From NCBI RefSeq assembly GCF_014844075.1, contig NZ_CP062165.1:1240001-1304000 (forward strand): a stretch of DNA of 64,000 nt, in the 5' to 3' direction. Positions within the stretch are counted from its first letter, which is position 1; every line of letters begins with the position of its first letter. The DNA is from Paenibacillus sp. JNUCC-31. GTDB taxonomy: Bacteria > Bacillota > Bacilli > Paenibacillales > Paenibacillaceae. The translations under genes were made by a program, and so were the position numbers. Below, piece by piece: positions 33,450 to 41,628 of this stretch. The notes below the pieces were generated by a model that was not told the origin of the DNA, did not search any database, and saw only the letters and a program-made list of their open reading frames with translations.

Positions 33450-34331
33450 TTACCATCCTTGCTCCAAAATGATAATCGTGGCATTATCCTGATGCACGAG
33501 CTGTTTTTCTTCAATCAAATCAATGATGGTCTGGGCTGCATCAAATGGCGACATGTCTTTCGCCAGTATAGTCTCCAGTTCCATCTCAGTAAGGGAGTTG
33601 TATACCCCGTCACTGCATAACACAATCTTGTCCGCCGGTTGCAGTGCAAACGGCTCGTCCGCGATTTCCATTTGTTTAAAATGGTCGTACCCCAAATAGT
33701 TGACCAGCCTTTTGCGCTGCGGATTATCCAACGCCTCCTGCTCCGATATTTCTCCAGACATATACTGTTCTTCGAGTTGAGTTTCCAGCGTATGTTTATG
33801 ATTGATAGCAAGTAGCTCACCTTTGCGAAATACGGCCAAAATACTGTCTCCTACCGCGCCCCAATATAGCTCTCTGCCCTTGATCATGGCTGATACCAAC
33901 GTTGTTCCGCCCGGAACGCCAAGCAAGTTACGAAGAATCGCCTGGTTTGCCGCATGGGAAGAAGCATCCCAAAACTCCTCTGGATCAGGAAACCGCTCCA
34001 ACTCTTCAAACTCACGGATAAATGTTTCTACGGCAGTGGTACTGGCTACTTTCCCTCCAGATAATCCGCTAATTCCATCGGCAAGTACTGCAAGTACACC
34101 ATAAGGCTCCACGGCGCAGGCAAAATAATCATCCTGCTCACTGCGAGCACCAATGGTCTGTCCATTCCCGATCTGAACACCTACTGGCCTATCGTCACGT
34201 TGCCTTACCGGAATCCGGCTTCGGACGAATAACAACAACCAGATCGACAAACAGCCTGCTGCCAGAACCCAATAAGGCGTTAGCTCCTTGTCGTTCCACA
34301 AGATCATGAAGGTATTCACTGTTGCTCCCAT
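33450..34331 (-). CDS. PP2C-type Ser/Thr phosphatase with N-terminal membrane anchor
   Basis: 293 residues. One membrane segment at about 19-38 (YWVLAAGCLSIWLLLFV) is followed by a complete PP2C domain: ARSEQDDYFACAV, VLADGISGLSGG (metal Asp and GG), WGAVGDSILAV, KIVLCSDGVYNSL and a final HQDNATIIIL. Unlike its neighbour it keeps all metal-binding aspartates. It corresponds to PppA/Stp1-type phosphatases that reset Fha and kinase in T6SS phospho-regulation. It overlaps the FHA gene by 16 bases; the precise start is uncertain because no strong RBS precedes the ATG. Confidence 0.83.
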   Translation of the reverse strand: MGATVNTFMILWNDKELTPYWVLAAGCLSIWLLLFVRSRIPVRQRDDRPVGVQIGNGQTIGARSEQDDYFACAVEPYGVLAVLADGISGLSGGKVASTTAVETFIREFEELERFPDPEEFWDASSHAANQAILRNLLGVPGGTTLVSAMIKGRELYWGAVGDSILAVFRKGELLAINHKHTLETQLEEQYMSGEISEQEALDNPQRKRLVNYLGYDHFKQMEIADEPFALQPADKIVLCSDGVYNSLTEMELETILAKDMSPFDAAQTIIDLIEEKQLVHQDNATIIILEQGW

Positions 34332-34849
34332 TCAAAATGCACACCACATAATGGGATGAAAATGAATTTGCTGCGTCCTAATTGAATGACGTCGTAGGCA
34401 GCCAGTTCCACCGGAGAATAGACCGCTTCATTGTTGTGATAGGCAAGGCCGGAAGCATCGCCGGGCAGCAGATAGAAATTCCGTTTTTTTGGATCATATA
34501 CAATCACCGCATGATTACGCCTTGAAATCGTGTTATCCCCTAGGATGCGAACATGCATCTCTTCCGAACGTCCAATAAAGTTCTTTTCAGCCATTATTCG
34601 ATAATCCTGGCCCATCTGCGGACCTTCGATACACACCATCCATCCCGTTACCGGTTCAATTCCTGTCGTTTCCCCCAGGTATGGCATCGTTCTGTCATCC
34701 TCTGCCGTGCGAGGCGCGCGTGGGATTGCTCCCGCTGCTTCACTATTGCCGGAAGCCGGTGACTCGACGGCCAGATTGCAATATGGACACGTGTTTCCGT
34801 GCCGTCTCGTGCTGAACATATGTCCGTTTCCACATCTTGTCAGACTCAT
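34316..34849 (-). CDS. Zinc-ribbon FHA domain protein
   Basis: 177 residues with GGGGGAATG upstream of the ATG. The N-terminus has a zinc-ribbon-like CGNGHMF ... CPYC pair (residues 6-23), and a low-complexity stretch follows. The FHA domain (about 80-170) shows NFIGRS, ISRRNHAVIVYD and LLPGDASGLAYHNN. The Arg, Ser and His of GRS/SxxH are the phosphothreonine-binding residues. FHA proteins such as Fha1 integrate kinase and phosphatase signals in T6SS. A Ser/Thr kinase lies at 50860-51849. Confidence 0.8.
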   Translation of the reverse strand: MSLTRCGNGHMFSTRRHGNTCPYCNLAVESPASGNSEAAGAIPRAPRTAEDDRTMPYLGETTGIEPVTGWMVCIEGPQMGQDYRIMAEKNFIGRSEEMHVRILGDNTISRRNHAVIVYDPKKRNFYLLPGDASGLAYHNNEAVYSPVELAAYDVIQLGRSKFIFIPLCGVHFEWEQQ

Positions 34850-34891
34850 TTCTTTTCATTCCCCCGTAGCTTGTATAATGGTACGCCAACG

Positions 34892-35437
34892 TTATTTCAC
34901 CAAAATTCGGGTATTGGCAATATAAATTAAGTCCCCTGCCTCAATCAGGCTGGGTTCTTCGATTTCCAATTTGGATGATCTGCTTTGATTTCCCTTACGT
35001 ACACCTACGCCGCTGGCCGAGTCAATATCCTCGATAAACCATTGGCCCGAGGCTTTGTTCAGCACAGCATGTTGCGGACTGATGAGGGAAGCATATGGAG
35101 TATCGGACAGATCAATGTCCGCCTCACTGTTCTTCGAACTTTTTCCGATCAATACACTCGTCTCACCCTGAATGTACCATTCCTTCACACTTGTACCGTC
35201 GTCGTCCAACAGCACGAGTTTCACAACACGTGAAGACAGCTTCTTCTTTTCCCCCTTGGTGGCAGGTATGTATTTAAAAAATAGGTATGCTCCCCCGGAG
35301 AGGACTACAATAATTCCAGTTATCCACTGGGCACCCATGTCCCGGTTAATGATGAATATGTAATACAGCACGGCTAACGAAATCATGGCGACGCATACGT
35401 CAAGCCCTATCGTCATTACCGACCTTCCTCGTCTCAC
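34892..35437 (-). CDS. Membrane-anchored FHA domain protein
   Basis: About 181 residues from a GTG at 35437 that has GGAGG at ideal spacing; an earlier GTG at 35464 lacks a good RBS. Two membrane segments (VCVAMISLAVLYYIFII and WITGIIVVLSGGAYLFF, near residues 15-55) are followed by an FHA domain (about 80-180): SVLIGKSS, SLISPQHAVLNK, FIEDIDSASGVGVR. The cytoplasmic FHA is tethered to the membrane and could anchor the phospho-signalling complex at the injection site. It is preceded by the J-domain gene (48 bases). Confidence 0.8.
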   Translation of the reverse strand: MRRGRSVMTIGLDVCVAMISLAVLYYIFIINRDMGAQWITGIIVVLSGGAYLFFKYIPATKGEKKKLSSRVVKLVLLDDDGTSVKEWYIQGETSVLIGKSSKNSEADIDLSDTPYASLISPQHAVLNKASGQWFIEDIDSASGVGVRKGNQSRSSKLEIEEPSLIEAGDLIYIANTRILVK

Positions 35438-35485
35438 TTCCATAACCTCCGCCTGAACCGGCACGATCCATTACAGGCCACCGGT

Positions 35486-35947
35486 TTACTTTTTTCGAAC
35501 TCCGAAATATCGGTCAAACATGGCGGACATATCCATTCCTTTATTGGGATCGGCTTTGCCACTGTTTGAGCTTTCCTTGCCTTTGGGGCTATAGCCAAAA
35601 AATTGTTCAAACTGTTCCTGCATTCGTGATGGATCAGACCATACCTTCTCGGTATTCATAGGTCCATTTTTTGTATGTCCACTCTTTTCTCGTGCAGTAC
35701 TGGATGATGCTCCTTTTGCCGCTCCTGGATTCCCTGTAGATCGAGGTTGTTGATTGTATGCTGCCCGTAACTCGGGATTTCCGAGTGTGCTGTAGGCCTC
35801 ATGTACTTGCTTGAAACGCGCCTCTGCCTGTGGATCTCCCCCATTAACATCCGGGTGAAATTTTTTCGCCAATTGACGATAAGCCTTCTTGATCTGCTCC
35901 GGAGAAGCTTCACGTTCCACACCAAGCACGGCATAATAATCTTTCAT
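35486..35947 (-). CDS. J-domain (DnaJ-like) protein
   Basis: 153 residues. The J-domain spans residues 1-66 ([35 protein letters not shown]) with the HPD tripeptide that activates Hsp70 ATPases. There is no zinc finger or classical C-terminal domain. The remainder is low complexity with two short FxxYFG/FDRYFG motifs near the C-terminus ([20 protein letters not shown]). The natural partner is the Hsp70-like ATPase in the same operon. It is a specialised co-chaperone for this apparatus rather than the housekeeping DnaJ. Confidence 0.85.
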   Translation of the reverse strand: MKDYYAVLGVEREASPEQIKKAYRQLAKKFHPDVNGGDPQAEARFKQVHEAYSTLGNPELRAAYNQQPRSTGNPGAAKGASSSTAREKSGHTKNGPMNTEKVWSDPSRMQEQFEQFFGYSPKGKESSNSGKADPNKGMDMSAMFDRYFGVRKK

Positions 35948-35992
35948 GGTATTCGTTCCTGCCTCCCTGCCGTATTCGGGCGTAAATAAAGA

Positions 35993-36016
35993 TTAAGGGG
36001 CACCAGGGCCCCTTAA
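35993..36016 (-). terminator. Hairpin between the tube and J-domain genes
   Basis: A perfect 9-bp stem, TTAAGGGGC with GCCCCTTAA, loop of six. On the minus strand it is followed by TCTTTATTTA, a weak U-tract. It is a likely partial terminator that makes the tube gene more abundant than the downstream genes. Confidence 0.55.
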
Positions 36017-36073
36017 CATGACAGCGTTATTCTGAGCCAGTCATAACTGACCCGGAATATTAGTTGCCCCCTT

Positions 36074-36499
36074 TTATACCGGGAAGCCGCCTTCGATTTT
36101 AGTGAATTCAGTTTTGTCTTTTTTCTGTTTGATGAACAGGCTGAATTCACCCACGCCTTCGGTATCTCCGAAACGCTCTGTGTAATCCACAACGAACGCA
36201 TTAGGCATGTAAATTTTGCGTACCACTTGATCCGCTGCAACCACTTCCAGGGTTACTTTACGGTAGCAATCCGCTTTTTCAGCTGGAACGAGGGACCACA
36301 GAGCAAGTTTCATCGTGTCATCTGCATTGTCACCGTCTGTTGCTGTAATAATTTTGCCACTGATGCGAAGTGTTGCGCCTACATCTGTGGATCTAGCGTT
36401 GGAATCATCTGGTGTATCCGTGTCATACACAACTGTACGGATATTATCCATTCCCAATTCGATTGTTTCTGCGCCTTCTACTTTCAATACAAAACCCAT
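36074..36499 (-). CDS. Hcp-like tail-tube protein
   Basis: 141 residues with no signal peptide and a strong AAGGAGG. The sequence is a chain of beta-strands: GFVLKVEGAETIELGM, ATLRISGKIITATDG, MKLALWSLVPAEKADCYRKVTLEVV, FVVDYTERFGDTEGVGEFSLFIKQKK. This is the size and strand order of the Hcp/gp19 tube fold (RKVTLEVV before the final YTERFGD...FSLFI hairpin). It follows the sheath gene by 183 bases, as tube genes often do, with an attenuator-like hairpin in between. Similar proteins in Paenibacillus and Lachnospiraceae carry arbitrary database names such as membrane-associated protease. Assignment as tube is inference from layout and context. Confidence 0.7.
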   Translation of the reverse strand: MGFVLKVEGAETIELGMDNIRTVVYDTDTPDDSNARSTDVGATLRISGKIITATDGDNADDTMKLALWSLVPAEKADCYRKVTLEVVAADQVVRKIYMPNAFVVDYTERFGDTEGVGEFSLFIKQKKDKTEFTKIEGGFPV

Positions 36500-36535
36500 T
36501 AATAAAAACCTCCTTAAAATTAGGAAAAAATGTGC

Positions 36536-36568
36536 CCGGTATGCTCTCCATCTGGGGAGAGGTACCGG
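36536..36568 (-). terminator. Attenuator-like hairpin just before the tube gene
   Basis: CCGGTA-CTCTCC pairs with GGGAGAG-TACCGG around ATCT. On the minus strand the stem is followed by GCACATTTTTTCC and then the AAGGAGG of the tube gene. It may partly terminate sheath transcripts or protect a processed tube mRNA. A smaller stem (GCAGCC/GGCTGAC) lies at about 36583-36602. Confidence 0.6.
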
Positions 36569-36682
36569 AATATATGTATAAGGTCAGCCATAAAGGCTGC
36601 CTTTAACACCAAAATAAATGTCTATAATTCGTTGTTTAAAGAATTATATTCAAAATTCAAAACTTGGAATTACTCCAGCCTC

Positions 36683-38851
36683 TTACACTTTCATCGCGCT
36701 GGTGCCTTTGGTGATCATGACCTCCAGGTTCTTCACGTTGCCGTTGAATACCAGGTCAATGTGGCACATATTGCTCTTCTCATCGATGATAAAGCTCATG
36801 TCGTCGCCTTCCTGAATGATCGAATTGATCGACCCTCGGGTTCCCAGCCACCGGCTCTTCTGACTGCTCGGATTGTTGCTGAAGAATTTGACGATATTTT
36901 CATGCTTGAAATCACCCGTCTGGAAACGGAGCAAGCGCTCAATGTAAGTACTTACGAGTGTTTTATACAAGGAATCAAAGCCATCTTCGGACATCGCCAT
37001 GCTTCTCGCTTTGTATACCGTGATCCGCTTGATATCACTATCCTGAATTTGGGCATTTTCCGATGAGAAAATAAATCCAAAGTTTTTCCGGTTAATCGAA
37101 TCCTTGATAGTGTTCGTAAATCCGGAGATTTCTTTGGTCATCGTAGTTACTACACGCAGACTGTTATCGCCTGCTTCAATATCAAAACGCACACCTGGAT
37201 AATCCCGGTTCACGGTTTTGAATGCGCCTCGTAGGTACTCAGGGCACTGATATGCAGCCACAATTCCGGCAGATACATAAGACGCACCGACATACACACC
37301 TTCAATCCACAGCTTCAGAATGTCTTCTTTCTCCTTGGAAAGCTCCACACCATTCTCCGTCTGGAGCATACGACTGTCGATAACAACACCCGATTTCTCT
37401 TTCGGAATGATGGTGAAATTCGGAGCACTTGGAATGGCGAATTCGCTGTAGTCCTTGCGAGTTAATACCGCGCATTTATCAATATATTTATCGATGCCTG
37501 CGGTAGCCATGCTGCTGAATGTAGTCTCTTCTCCAGATTCAAAGCTGAAGAATACTTGTACTTTGTAGTCTTTAACGACTTGCAGGAGCATGGACAAGGA
37601 TTCCATACTGTTTCCGTCTTGTTTAACGACTTTCTCGTTACCACGGAAACGGGCACGACTGACTTGAACTTGTCCCGTATTCTCCAGTTCAACGGAAGGA
37701 ACAATACCGAACCAAATGGTGTCGGTAAAATCATTCTTCGCATTGACTGTGTTGAGATAGGTCTCCAGCCGCGGAATGTTACTGCTCTTAACAAGCATAT
37801 CCAGCTTGGCATTGGCAATCAGCATGGAAGGCAGCATGCCTTTGTTTTTGGTCGCATATTGATCAAAGAACATTTTGACACCCAAAATTTTCTCTACCAG
37901 CGGTTTTACGGTTTTCACAAAGTCATCCTTGGCGTTCTTGTAAAATTCCAGGTATGTATTGTAATTCTGTACTTCAACTGCCGTATCGACATCCGTCTGA
38001 ACCGCAGGAAGTGGGCAGAATGTACGAACGACCAGATCCTGTACATACGGTGAAGGTGCCTCGGAGAGTGAATCATAATCTTCGGCAAACACCTGAGTCA
38101 AATCTGTGCTTGTCGACTCATCCAGGAGCATCAACTCGTTGTTATCACTCTTTGGAGCTTCGATAATTTTCAATTCTCCGCTCTCACCAATCGTGAGTTG
38201 TCCTACCTGAATCGCTTCGGAAGAAGTTTCTTCTTGAGCACGGCCCAGCAACAAGCGGGTTTTGATATCTTCGATGGCCAGTGGCAGCATTGCCATAACA
38301 TTGTTATAGTTCCGGCTGGCATCTTCAAACATGACATTAAGTTTATCCCCGATATCCAACTTCTTCGGGTCCCCGTCATCCAGCTTCTCATGCTGGCCAT
38401 ACATGTAATGAATTTCTTTCCGTACCTGCCGAATGTCATCCATAACCTTTTTCGGTGAAATCATATCCAGCAAATTTTCAAACTTGAAATCTACATTCGT
38501 AATCCCCTGACTACGTTTGGTATCGATCAGGGTAAAGAGCATTCTCAGGAAGTCATTGCTATGATCAATTTTGATCTCAGAGATTGCTTCATCCGGAATC
38601 CCTTCCGGTTTTTTAAGCGTATACATGACTTTCTGGTTTACCGCATTGAAAAAGGAATACACACTGGGAGAAAACTTGTCCAAAAACTCATCGAAGTTTC
38701 GTACAAGCAAGTGTTCGTTGATCTCCTTGATCTTGTCATCATTCAAACTGTCGATCCCTTTTACGTCACCGACAATCGTAATCAAATCCATTTTCTCAGG
38801 ATTGATCTCTTCAAAAAGCATCGTTCGGTTCGTTTGATTAATAATATCCAT
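36683..38851 (-). CDS. Fused TssB-TssC-type contractile sheath protein
   Basis: 722 residues, about the sum of TssB (160-180) and TssC (490-500) with a linker. The N-terminal part resembles TssB: LLVRNFDEFLDKFSPSVY, then NVDFKFENLLDMISPKKVMD and IRQVRKEIH, paralleling the F-x-x-xDFxPexV...qVxxLRxLl pattern. The C-terminal part resembles TssC: a long alpha/beta core, a SRFAHYLK-like region near residue 630 and a final beta-hairpin ending in VKNLEVMITKG. RBS AGGGGGA precedes the ATG. It is the first gene of the long minus-strand operon. The fusion is the main departure from canonical T6SS. Confidence 0.72.
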   Translation of the reverse strand: MDIINQTNRTMLFEEINPEKMDLITIVGDVKGIDSLNDDKIKEINEHLLVRNFDEFLDKFSPSVYSFFNAVNQKVMYTLKKPEGIPDEAISEIKIDHSNDFLRMLFTLIDTKRSQGITNVDFKFENLLDMISPKKVMDDIRQVRKEIHYMYGQHEKLDDGDPKKLDIGDKLNVMFEDASRNYNNVMAMLPLAIEDIKTRLLLGRAQEETSSEAIQVGQLTIGESGELKIIEAPKSDNNELMLLDESTSTDLTQVFAEDYDSLSEAPSPYVQDLVVRTFCPLPAVQTDVDTAVEVQNYNTYLEFYKNAKDDFVKTVKPLVEKILGVKMFFDQYATKNKGMLPSMLIANAKLDMLVKSSNIPRLETYLNTVNAKNDFTDTIWFGIVPSVELENTGQVQVSRARFRGNEKVVKQDGNSMESLSMLLQVVKDYKVQVFFSFESGEETTFSSMATAGIDKYIDKCAVLTRKDYSEFAIPSAPNFTIIPKEKSGVVIDSRMLQTENGVELSKEKEDILKLWIEGVYVGASYVSAGIVAAYQCPEYLRGAFKTVNRDYPGVRFDIEAGDNSLRVVTTMTKEISGFTNTIKDSINRKNFGFIFSSENAQIQDSDIKRITVYKARSMAMSEDGFDSLYKTLVSTYIERLLRFQTGDFKHENIVKFFSNNPSSQKSRWLGTRGSINSIIQEGDDMSFIIDEKSNMCHIDLVFNGNVKNLEVMITKGTSAMKV

Positions 38852-39064
38852 TCAGGCAACATCCCCCTAATGATGGTTCATTTGGGCGAATGCTTCCCCC
38901 CCTCCATCAATTTTTGACACTCCGCACATCTCTATCAGCCTTCAGTCATGATCCAGGAGAATCAACATCCCCAGCACACACAAGACCAATAGAACGAGCT
39001 GTCAACATACGACTGGAACTTATGTACCAGATTATGCCGTTTGCTTTGGAGATTTATGGAATTC

Positions 39065-39094
39065 ATCTTAATCATCAGCGATATGTTTTGTCAA
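39065..39094 (-). promoter_or_regulatory. Candidate sigma-A promoter of the injection operon
   Basis: On the minus strand TTGACA (39089-39094) and TAAGAT (39065-39070) are separated by 18 bases, giving a leader of about 200 nt before the sheath ATG. The 576-base intergenic region 38852-39427 separates the sheath operon from the divergent vWA gene. No gene is supported in it, and no operator was recognised. Confidence 0.5.
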
Positions 39095-39427
39095 CAATCT
39101 CCAATATAGGTCTAAAAGCTCATTTTATAACCTTCTATATACCTATAGAACTAATTTCTAGAATTCACTTCAATTCCTTACGAATCATGCCGATGATATA
39201 GAATATCCTATAATTTGGATGATGTTCAATGATTTAAGACTAGTGGAGTTTTCCCCCTAATTAAGAGTAAAAAGACTTAAAGTATGCGGTGTTGCATTAT
39301 TATTAACAAACAAAAACTACGCATAACGGCCTTATATCGTGAATAAGCAAAAGTTTTAAAAAAAGTTTTAGTATTTCCAAAAAATGAACTCAAGTTTTCA
39401 AACCAGAAAGGAGATTCGAAGCCTCAC

Positions 39428-41494
39428 ATGATATTAATTAAATGCAAAAAAATACTGCTCTCCCTATTGGTGATTAGCGTTTTAATTCCAGCATGGGACA
39501 TTGGGAGCTTGTACGCGGAATCCTCTGTCAAGACCCACGCGTATGAAGGGCTTGATGCCATGTTTGTCCTGGATGTTAGCTACTCCATGAATGAGACCGA
39601 CAAAGATCGCATCGCTGAAGAAGTTATACATATGTTTATGGATATGAGTAGTGGACCTAAGACTCGATTGGGATTCGTAGCTTATAATGATCAAATCACT
39701 TCATCCGTACCCCTAATGGATATATCATCCTCTGGGGCACGAAATAACCTTCGTAGTCGTGTTGACGGCTTAACACGCTCAGGGTATACCGATCTTGGAC
39801 TCGGCTTGCGCCGAGGTGCGAGCTTGCTTGAACAGTCCCAGACGGACAAACGAAAGCCATTTATGATTTTGCTCTCTGACGGCGAGACGGATTTGCGTGG
39901 TTCGTCGGGCAGAACACCAGCTGATTCTTCCAAAGATGTAGACAAGGTGATTGAGATGGCTCAAAAAGCTAATTATCCCATCTATACCGTCGGACTAAAC
40001 CGCGATGGTACAGTTAACCCCGCTGAACTGGAGCGGATAGCTCAGGAGACGGGTGGATCTTCCTTTATCACGGGAAGTGCGGACGACTTGCCTGAAATTT
40101 TCAACCGGATTTTTGCAGATCAGATTCAATCTGTTCTTGTATCTGTGGCGGCAGTAACAGCAACAGGGGCAATGCAGGAAGTAACTGTGGACATTCCCAA
40201 TTCAAGCATGGCGGATGCTAACATTATCATGCTCTCGGATCATGCTGTCTCTGAAGCTCAGCTGTATTATCAGTCGAGCAATGTCAGCTTCATCCGATCT
40301 GATAAATATGCTTTAATGAAGATCATTCGTCCGGTCAAAGGACAGTTCAAGCTGAAATTCAAGGGGCGCAGCGGAGATTTGGTGAAGATCAATCTACTTG
40401 GTAACTACAACGTGTCTGCGGTTGCAAATATGGCAACGGAGCAGCCTGTTAAGGGGAAAAGCATCACATTTGAAGCCTCTCTCTACGATCAGGCCGTGAA
40501 CCCTAAACCCATTCAGGATTTGAATGTTTACAAGGGACTTGAAGCAGAACTCATTGTGACCCCGTCTGATGGCAAAACAGAGCGTATCCCTTTGGCCAAT
40601 ACGGGCAGCGGGTTTAAGGGGAACTACACTTTTCCAAAATCGGGTATATACACATGGGGTCTTCGGATTGATGGTCCTGACTTTTATCGGGAGATCACCC
40701 CCGTTGAAGTAGATATTACGAATCAGGCCCCCATAGCAACCGGGGAGTCCATGGTGTTATCCAAAGACGATAGCAATACAGAGGCTGATCTAAGCAAATA
40801 TTTTAAGGATGCCAATAATGATCCATTAACGTATGCCCTCGCAAAAGGTGGGAGTGAGCGCAAACTCGGAGATGCTGTTATTGAAGGCAATATACTTCGC
40901 TGGTCTTCGCTTCACACCGGTAGTTCATCCATCAAGGTGACCGCAACGGATTCCGAAGGCGCTAGTGTAACCGCAGACATCCAGTTGCAAATTCATTCTT
41001 TACGCGAAAAGATATTGCTATATACGGGACTCGGTCTCCTCGCAGCCGGGGGAATCTTCGCCCTGTATTGGTTTGTGCTGAAGCCAAAACCTGTATTTCG
41101 CGGAAGACTGGAAGGATACTTCTTGGCCACTGCAAACGGAGAAGATATTCCCGTGACGAATTGGCCACTGACTTCATTAGAGCGACGAAAAGTAAGTCTC
41201 AGTGAACTGTTTGATCGTATGGACATTGGGGTTAAGGTACCGGAGTCAGGACGAATCTGGCTGGAAGCTGGTAAAAAAGAAACGTTATTGGTTCGGCATG
41301 ACACGAACTGCACAGTCGTTCGGGGACGAACACCCGTGAAGCCCAGACATACAGAAGCTCTGGAGTATAATGAAAAGTTGTATATTACGTTTGAGGATGG
41401 AGTCACGGAGATTGAAATTCGATACAAAGCCATCAAACCAAGTACCAATATCTATGTAGGACAAAAGAAAGATCCACAGCAGGCCATGGGGTAA
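39428..41494 (+). CDS. vWA-domain membrane protein with signal peptide
   Basis: 688 residues. A signal peptide (about 1-30, KKILLSLLVISVLIPAW) precedes an extracellular von Willebrand A domain (about 43-235) with an intact MIDAS: DVSYSMN (DxSxS), SGYTD and LSDGETD. An Ig-like beta region, a cadherin-like segment (about 430-515, SKYFKDANNDPLTYAL), one membrane segment (ILLYTGLGLLAAGGIFALYWFVL, about 530-553) and a beta-rich cytoplasmic domain follow. It is divergent from the sheath operon. vWA proteins accompany the kinase (PpkA) in T6SS signalling; here it could sense contact outside and signal or anchor inside. RBS GAAAGGAGA lies about 12 bases upstream. Confidence 0.8.
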   Translation: MILIKCKKILLSLLVISVLIPAWDIGSLYAESSVKTHAYEGLDAMFVLDVSYSMNETDKDRIAEEVIHMFMDMSSGPKTRLGFVAYNDQITSSVPLMDISSSGARNNLRSRVDGLTRSGYTDLGLGLRRGASLLEQSQTDKRKPFMILLSDGETDLRGSSGRTPADSSKDVDKVIEMAQKANYPIYTVGLNRDGTVNPAELERIAQETGGSSFITGSADDLPEIFNRIFADQIQSVLVSVAAVTATGAMQEVTVDIPNSSMADANIIMLSDHAVSEAQLYYQSSNVSFIRSDKYALMKIIRPVKGQFKLKFKGRSGDLVKINLLGNYNVSAVANMATEQPVKGKSITFEASLYDQAVNPKPIQDLNVYKGLEAELIVTPSDGKTERIPLANTGSGFKGNYTFPKSGIYTWGLRIDGPDFYREITPVEVDITNQAPIATGESMVLSKDDSNTEADLSKYFKDANNDPLTYALAKGGSERKLGDAVIEGNILRWSSLHTGSSSIKVTATDSEGASVTADIQLQIHSLREKILLYTGLGLLAAGGIFALYWFVLKPKPVFRGRLEGYFLATANGEDIPVTNWPLTSLERRKVSLSELFDRMDIGVKVPESGRIWLEAGKKETLLVRHDTNCTVVRGRTPVKPRHTEALEYNEKLYITFEDGVTEIEIRYKAIKPSTNIYVGQKKDPQQAMG

Positions 41495-41526
41495 TCGGAG
41501 TGTTGAAGAGAGCTAATCCACTAACA

Positions 41527-41563
41527 GAAAATGATTCCTGTACTCAACAGGAATCATTTTTTT
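41527..41563 (+). terminator. Terminator after the vWA gene
   Basis: AAAATGATTCCTGT and ACAGGAATCATTTT form a long stem followed by TTTTTTT on the plus strand. Confidence 0.88.
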
Positions 41564-41628
41564 ATCCCCTTATTATCTCTAATATGCAAGTGTATAGCTA
41601 TTATAGAGATTTTCTACCAGACGTCTGT

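Noticed and set aside
18056-38851. Prophage or tailocin
   Set aside because: No terminase, portal, capsid, integrase, tape-measure, holin or lysin was found, and FHA, PP2C and Hsp70-like genes are not phage parts.
38890-39201. 103-codon plus-strand frame in the divergent promoter region
   Set aside because: No RBS, no family, and it overlaps the candidate promoter of the injection operon.
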